Assembly (NCBI RefSeq): GCF_001888165.1
Contig: NZ_CP015455.1
Location: 2,102,001-2,166,000 of the forward strand
Origin: Syntrophotalea acetylenica
GTDB lineage: Bacteria > Desulfobacterota > Desulfuromonadia > Desulfuromonadales > Syntrophotaleaceae
DNA length: 64,000 nucleotides
Direction: 5' to 3'
Part shown: one piece after another, positions 62,497-64,000 of the stretch
Layout: every line of letters starts with the position of its first letter
Position numbering within the stretch: the first letter of the stretch is position 1
Translations under genes and position numbers: made by a program
Notes under the pieces: model-generated
Seen by the model: only the letters and a program-made list of their open reading frames with translations
The model's database searches: none
Told to the model about the DNA's origin: nothing

Positions 62497-63009
62497 ATGA
62501 CGCCCATCAAAACCATGGCCCGCATCGAGACCAGCATGGGAAACCTAACCATCGAACTCGACATGGAAAAAGCGCCCATCACCACGGCGAATTTTCTCGA
62601 TTATGTCAACAGCGGGTTTTATGAAAACACGATTTTCCACCGCGTCATTCCCGGCTTTATGATCCAGGGCGGGGGACTGACCGCCGACATGGAAAACAAG
62701 GCGACGCGGGACCCGATCAAAAATGAAGCGGACAACGGTCTTGCCAACAAACGCGGCACCATCGCCATGGCCCGCACCCAGATCGTCGACAGCGCTACCT
62801 GCCAGTTTTTCATCAATGTCGTGGACAACGATTTTCTCAATCACCAGGCGCCGACACCGTCAGCCTTCGGTTATGCCGTCTTTGGCCGGGTCCTGGAAGG
62901 GATGGAAACCGTCGACGCCATTGCCGGGGTAGCCACCGGCAGCCGTAACGGCCACCGCGACGTACCCGTTGAGCCGGTGATGATCGAACGCATCACCATT
63001 CTCGAATAA
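62497..63009 (+). CDS. Cyclophilin-type peptidyl-prolyl isomerase
   Basis: A 170-residue cytoplasmic cyclophilin (no signal peptide; PpiB-like). Motifs: [43 protein letters not shown] with catalytic Arg, [20 protein letters not shown] and [14 protein letters not shown] precedes ATG 62497; the frame is open to 62428 without support. Confidence 0.95.
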   Translation: MTPIKTMARIETSMGNLTIELDMEKAPITTANFLDYVNSGFYENTIFHRVIPGFMIQGGGLTADMENKATRDPIKNEADNGLANKRGTIAMARTQIVDSATCQFFINVVDNDFLNHQAPTPSAFGYAVFGRVLEGMETVDAIAGVATGSRNGHRDVPVEPVMIERITILE

Positions 63010-63020
63010 ACCGCGGAACC

Positions 63021-63043
63021 GCCCGGATTCATGGAATCCGGGC
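63021..63043. terminator. Hairpin between convergent genes, possible bidirectional terminator
   Basis: GCCCGGATTC at 63021-63030 and GAATCCGGGC at 63034-63043 form a perfect 10-bp stem with a three-base loop. No T-run follows on either side. Confidence 0.5.
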
Positions 63044-63062
63044 AAGCCACGGGCTGCATACA

Positions 63063-63999
63063 TCAGAAGTGAGTCCCTGGCGAACAGCCTTTGACGCTGA
63101 CCAGATATTTCAGGTAGCGCCCCTCGGGAAACGTCACCGGGTAGGGATAATCGCCGGCCTGACCGAAGTTGCCGATCACTTTCAGGCTGCCACCCGCCGC
63201 CAGGGCGCCACGTCGCAGTTCCTTGAGATAATCGGCGAGGTCGACCTTCTGGTGGTTGGAAGACGTGATCAGCAATCCGCCATCCTCCAGCAACGGCATA
63301 GCCTCGGCAACCAGCTCCGCGGTGCCGCCGCTGGTGGTGAAGCGGCTCTTGCCGACGGTGGAAAAACTCGGCGGGTCCATGATGATCAGGTCGAACCCAC
63401 GACCGCCGCGGCGCAGTTCCTGCAGCACCTGACGGCAGTCTCCGGCCAGAAATTCATGTCGTTTCGGGTTGAGGCGGTTGGCCGCGAAGTTATCCCGCGC
63501 CCAGTCCAGGTAAGCGACGGAGGCATCGACGCTGGTGACCTTGACGGCGCCGGCGGCAGCCGCGGCCACCGAAAAGGCGCCGGTGTAGGCGAACAGGTTC
63601 AGCACCCTGGCACCTGCCGCCCGTTTCATCAGATCCCGCCGATTTTCCCGCTGGTCCCCGAAAAGGCCGGTGTTGAGTCCCTCTTCCATATCCACCAGCA
63701 GATTGAGGCCGTTCTCCCGCACCGTCAGCCGGCCGGCTACGGCCCGACCGCACAACAGGCGGCTCATTTTTTTCGACCGGTCGGCCAGACTGCGGGTCTG
63801 CTGAGGGCGGAATTTTTCATAAATGCCGGCCGGCTCCAGCAGTTTCTGCAATACCGTTACCAGCATCGGCAAATGCGGACGCCAGGCACGGCTGAACAGC
63901 TGAATCATCAGGTAATCGCCATAACAGTCCACGGTAAGGCCAGGCAGAAAATCCCCTTCACCGTTGATCAGGCGCCAGGCGCTGGTATCGCCCAGGTCG
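63063..63999 (-). CDS. Class I rRNA methyltransferase, RlmI-like, 5' end beyond window
   Basis: The frame is open to the window edge; at least 311 residues are visible. Upstream of an internal GTG the frame reads DTSAWRLINGEGDFLPGLTVDCYGDYLM, the typical RlmI/RlmO linker, so the gene starts outside. The methyltransferase core has VLNLFAYTGAFSVAAAAAG (SAM motif I), SVDASVAYLDWARDNF and the catalytic DPPSFS. It should make m5C in 23S rRNA; the exact target is not set by sequence. Confidence 0.87.
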   Translation of the reverse strand, partial: DLGDTSAWRLINGEGDFLPGLTVDCYGDYLMIQLFSRAWRPHLPMLVTVLQKLLEPAGIYEKFRPQQTRSLADRSKKMSRLLCGRAVAGRLTVRENGLNLLVDMEEGLNTGLFGDQRENRRDLMKRAAGARVLNLFAYTGAFSVAAAAAGAVKVTSVDASVAYLDWARDNFAANRLNPKRHEFLAGDCRQVLQELRRGGRGFDLIIMDPPSFSTVGKSRFTTSGGTAELVAEAMPLLEDGGLLITSSNHQKVDLADYLKELRRGALAAGGSLKVIGNFGQAGDYPYPVTFPEGRYLKYLVSVKGCSPGTHF

Positions 64000-64000
64000 A

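Overview
The window looks like chromosome of a motile, anaerobic deltaproteobacterium of the Desulfuromonadia type (Desulfuromonas, Pelobacter/Syntrophotalea or Geobacter relatives). This rests on a GC-rich genome, a UGA-encoded selenocysteine peroxiredoxin, a corrinoid-activator/DUF1638 pair, sigma-54 and sigma-28 flagellar promoters and a typical flagellar gene order. The genus is my inference.

Layout. 1-2033: end of an ASKHA corrinoid-activation protein, a DUF1638 protein and a YibE/F membrane protein. 2286-7811: a sigma-54 leader, a sodium:solute symporter, a secreted cupin, and a 1065-residue papain-like protease fused to an autotransporter beta-barrel. 8078-10188: a YegP protein, the selenocysteine peroxiredoxin (in-frame TGA at 9134-9136 with a bSECIS-like hairpin) and a cupin. 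10550-34581: one long forward flagellar block. It starts from a second copy of the same sigma-54 leader and runs motA, motB, fliL, fliM, fliN, fliO, fliP, fliQ, fliR, flhB, flhA, flhF, flhG, fliA, an HTH membrane protein, flgF, flgG, flgA, flgH, flgI, flgJ, flgM, flgN, flgK, flgL, csrA, fliW and a Maf glycosyltransferase.

41383-34608, reverse strand: a seven-gene legionaminic-acid pathway (legB, legC, legH/neuD-like, legI, legG, ptmE, legF). Its CMP-sugar product probably feeds the Maf enzyme to glycosylate flagellin. 41507-47855: a sigma-28 promoter, two near-identical flagellins whose leaders carry CsrA-type GGA hairpins, flaG, fliD, fliS, a fliT-like gene and two PilZ proteins. 47948-50353: a diguanylate cyclase with its own sigma-28 promoter, divergent from a FliK-like gene and an orphan FlhB C-terminal domain (FlhX). 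50359-52764: a membrane Cache-HAMP-PAS-GGDEF cyclase. Flagellar assembly, flagellin post-transcriptional control (CsrA/FliW), glycosylation and c-di-GMP signalling are therefore packed together.

53060-63999: a 6S RNA-like gene with a sigma-70 promoter, a TraB-family protein, an L,D-transpeptidase, an aldehyde dehydrogenase, a frameshifted rhomboid protease, YbaK, nicotinate phosphoribosyltransferase, a NapH-like ferredoxin membrane protein, a cyclophilin and a partial RlmI-like methyltransferase.

Repeats of note: three copies of a 166-bp MITE-like element with 11-bp inverted ends, two copies of the ~250-bp sigma-54 leader, and two heptamer arrays inside the flagellar operon (21 units before flgI, 5 units before flhA). 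All function calls come from reading sequence motifs; no database search was run.
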